From positions 1,989,501-2,053,500 of the forward strand of contig NC_012881.1 of assembly GCF_000023445.1 (NCBI RefSeq): a DNA stretch of 64,000 bases, written 5' to 3'. The stretch is from Maridesulfovibrio salexigens DSM 2638. Lineage in GTDB: Bacteria; Desulfobacterota; Desulfovibrionia; Desulfovibrionales; Desulfovibrionaceae. Below are positions 62,310 to 64,000 of this stretch, piece after piece; position 1 is the stretch's first letter, and each line of letters starts with the position of its first letter. The notes below the pieces were generated by a model. The model was not told the DNA's origin and ran no database searches. It worked only from the letters and a program-made list of their open reading frames with translations. The position numbers and the translations under genes are program-made.

Positions 62310-63599
62310 TTAGGCTGCTTCATTATTTGAAGAAGCGTCGAAAATGCCGGTTAACCCGAGGTCGTTAACCCTCGTGTTAATCTTTGATTTGTCCACTAGA
62401 TACAGTTCGCGCTTTTGCATTTGTTCAAAGTAAATACCTCCGGAAAAGGTATAACGTTGTTTTAATCCGTTCTCTTTATTCAAACCTTCTGATTCGGCAG
62501 CTATAATATCACCGCAGGCCAGTTCTCTTGGTAAGTGCATTTGTTCTTCGTCATTAATGAGGGCAGCAGCATTGTAGCCGGCTAATGTCCCTGTAACCAT
62601 GGCTTCAGTGTGTCCGACAAAGAAACCCGATTTTTCACCTCCGCAGAATAAATTGTTTGTCCCGGTAACTTTCATGAGATCGTTTCTGGGGGCTCGGCTC
62701 AAGAATCTCACAGAGTTGGCCATACTACTGCCGTGACTATAGAGAGCGTCTGTAAAGCCGGGGACCATACGTAGTTTGTCGATGGGGAAATATGGGGTCA
62801 TCATTTTGGCATGCCCACCTGTATCAAGTAAGACAATGTTTCTTGCAAAATCAGGAAGGGCATACTGACGGCATGATTTTTTGTTGAGCATGCTTTCATG
62901 AATCAACTGTTCCGGTAGGGGGGTTACAGATACTCCGCTCTGTTTTAGTTCTAACTGAATATCTTCGGAGAGAGATTCCTTACGAATTTCGCATGAGCCG
63001 CTTAAGGAACCTATTGCTCCATCTTGCCGCATGCCGACGATATCTTTAATCCCCATGCGATCTGTGAGACTGATTCTTGGACCAAATGAAGGACAACGAA
63101 GCATGCACATTGCGCATCCCGTTCCGTAGCGATGGCAATTGCCCATTGATCCCGCTGATCCTGTGCAATCTATAAAGACATCTCCTTTCACAAGCTTATT
63201 GTCGGCTAACTTCACTGCTTGCACATATCCGTCTGAGCACTGAATATCTGCGACCCGGGAAATGAAACGGAGATCAATACTCTTTTCAGTCAACAATCGA
63301 CGTACGGAAGATTCAACTTTCGAAGTCGAATATAGAGTTGCGTGTTCATGCCCAGGGAAATCTATATCCACATGCGTGGCTGCTCTGTCTGTGGCTTTGA
63401 TCAGTTCTCCGGCCCCAAGTTGCCGGAGTTCTTCTGCTGCTGTGTACCTGCCGTTATTTCGCATGATGCCGCCAGCCAGACCGCATCCCAGCAATAAGTC
63501 TGTGCGTTCAAGAAGAATTACCTGCGAGTTGTTTTTTCGTGCTGCCAATGCAGCAGCACAACCGGACCACCCACCGCCGATTACAATTATAGTGCTCAT
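62310..63599 (-). CDS. FAD-dependent oxidoreductase with cysteine-rich insert
   Basis: A 429-residue flavoprotein. The Rossmann motif VIGGGWSGCAAALAARK is at the N-terminus and the second FAD segment is TNNLFCGGEKSGFFVGHTEA near the C-terminus, as in GidA/TrmFO-like and FAD_oxidored families. The middle holds CHRYGTGCAMCMLRCPS, four close cysteines that could bind an Fe-S cluster or zinc. Its neighbours are an Fe-S flavoprotein upstream and a P-loop protein downstream on the same strand. It is likely a catabolic or electron-transfer enzyme, not a tRNA modifier, because MnmG is much longer. Confidence 0.78.
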   Translation of the reverse strand: MSTIIVIGGGWSGCAAALAARKNNSQVILLERTDLLLGCGLAGGIMRNNGRYTAAEELRQLGAGELIKATDRAATHVDIDFPGHEHATLYSTSKVESSVRRLLTEKSIDLRFISRVADIQCSDGYVQAVKLADNKLVKGDVFIDCTGSAGSMGNCHRYGTGCAMCMLRCPSFGPRISLTDRMGIKDIVGMRQDGAIGSLSGSCEIRKESLSEDIQLELKQSGVSVTPLPEQLIHESMLNKKSCRQYALPDFARNIVLLDTGGHAKMMTPYFPIDKLRMVPGFTDALYSHGSSMANSVRFLSRAPRNDLMKVTGTNNLFCGGEKSGFFVGHTEAMVTGTLAGYNAAALINDEEQMHLPRELACGDIIAAESEGLNKENGLKQRYTFSGGIYFEQMQKRELYLVDKSKINTRVNDLGLTGIFDASSNNEAA

Positions 63600-63624
63600 G
63601 GTTTACCCTTTATATTTTAGTAGA

Positions 63625-64000
63625 TTAGTCATGAGTAAGACAGGTCTTGCAGGCCCGTATTAAAGTTCCGTTTCGGTTTGTAATGCACGCACCGCATATT
63701 CCTTCTCCGCAGCACATTTTATGAGTGCTGGATGTCGCCATGCGAGGTTTTAAGCGTAGCTCTGACATAACTTGTTTCAAAAAGGTATGCTGCTCATCGC
63801 AGCCTCCGCTGAAGATAGAATATGGTCTTATCCTCCTAAATATATTTGAAATTTCCTGCTTGCCGTTCTGTGATTTCAGATTGACAAAAGTGGCAGAGGG
63901 AATCTCCTGAATGTAGGGAATTATGAAAGGGTAATCTTTTGCGCCATATACCAATGTTATTTTGTTGCCATTGCGTAGCAGGGTTCGTGCTATGTTAGGA
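63625..64000 (-). CDS. FNR/PyrK-like NAD(P)H-flavin Fe-S subunit (5' end outside window)
   Basis: The C-terminal 124 residues of a ferredoxin-reductase-like protein; the frame stays open to the window edge. Visible text includes ARTLLRNGNKITLVYGAKDY, typical of the NAD-binding lobe in FNR-type subunits. The end has four cysteines in MCCGEGICGACITNRNGTLIR and ACKTC, matching the [2Fe-2S] site of PyrK/dihydroorotate-dehydrogenase electron-transfer subunits. It is the upstream gene of the FAD oxidoreductase and P-loop genes, 25 bases before the former, and probably supplies electrons to it. Confidence 0.82.
   Translation of the reverse strand, partial: PNIARTLLRNGNKITLVYGAKDYPFIIPYIQEIPSATFVNLKSQNGKQEISNIFRRIRPYSIFSGGCDEQHTFLKQVMSELRLKPRMATSSTHKMCCGEGICGACITNRNGTLIRACKTCLTHD

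Noticed and set aside
1-64000. CRISPR arrays, tRNA, rRNA or insertion sequences
   Set aside because: No regular spaced repeats, cloverleaf-like segment, rRNA sequence, transposase frame or terminal inverted repeats with target duplications were recognised by eye.

Overview
The window looks like a chromosomal segment of a Gram-negative, motile, probably anaerobic bacterium. I infer a Desulfovibrio-like member of the Desulfobacterota, possibly a marine low-GC relative, from general resemblance rather than any search. Supporting features are outer-membrane assembly (BamD), chemotaxis genes, a flavoredoxin-type protein, ferredoxin-type reductases and a dense set of two-component and sigma-54 type regulators. 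No rRNA, tRNA, CRISPR array or insertion sequence was recognised. Coding density is high and no gene-free stretch exceeds 300 bases.

Bases 1-26,000 are mostly housekeeping. In order: a Cache-like protein fragment; fbp-tsaD; trxA-trxB-bamD behind a good sigma-70 type promoter; a HisD-like protein with an EF-G paralogue and a DUF2062 protein; a cheA-cheR-cheB operon; crcB-DUF190 on the minus strand; a CYTH protein; the N-end-rule set clpS-clpA-aat; a FosX-type fosfomycin hydrolase; uvrB; a TrkA-type K+ channel; a shortened NAD+-dependent DNA ligase bracketed by two inverted copies of an intergenic repeat; and dapB.

Bases 25,000-40,500 are accessory. They hold a metallophosphoesterase, an SDR, a NarX/NarL-type pair, two orphan solute-binding proteins (one with its signal peptide out of frame at an A7/T7 run), a four-gene flavin/Fe-S redox operon, an integral membrane protein with an HEFTH motif, a DUF5675 protein, an M14-like amidohydrolase, two lipoproteins and an SLC13 transporter with RCK_C domains.

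Bases 39,900-61,000 form the most interesting block. A membrane-bound AAA+ regulator has a periplasmic sensor, a HAMP-like linker and a sigma-54-activator core whose GAFTGA loop reads GAFSDA, and it ends in a winged-helix-like domain instead of FIS. Around it lie four candidate -24/-12 promoters sharing GGCAT-N6-TGC. They face a 202-aa protein, a histidine kinase, a 1006-aa membrane protein and a ten-gene operon. That operon encodes stand-alone receivers, a receiver-CBS protein, an SLC13/DASS transporter, a 50-residue membrane peptide, a Yip1-like protein, a PEP-synthase-like phosphotransferase lacking the PEP-binding barrel, and two more histidine kinases. An HBM-type chemoreceptor follows. 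I infer a transporter-linked phosphorelay system under local sigma-54 control.

The right end (61,200-64,000, minus strand) is a redox cluster: an FNR/PyrK-like Fe-S flavoprotein running off the window, a GidA-like FAD oxidoreductase and a protein with two P-loops.
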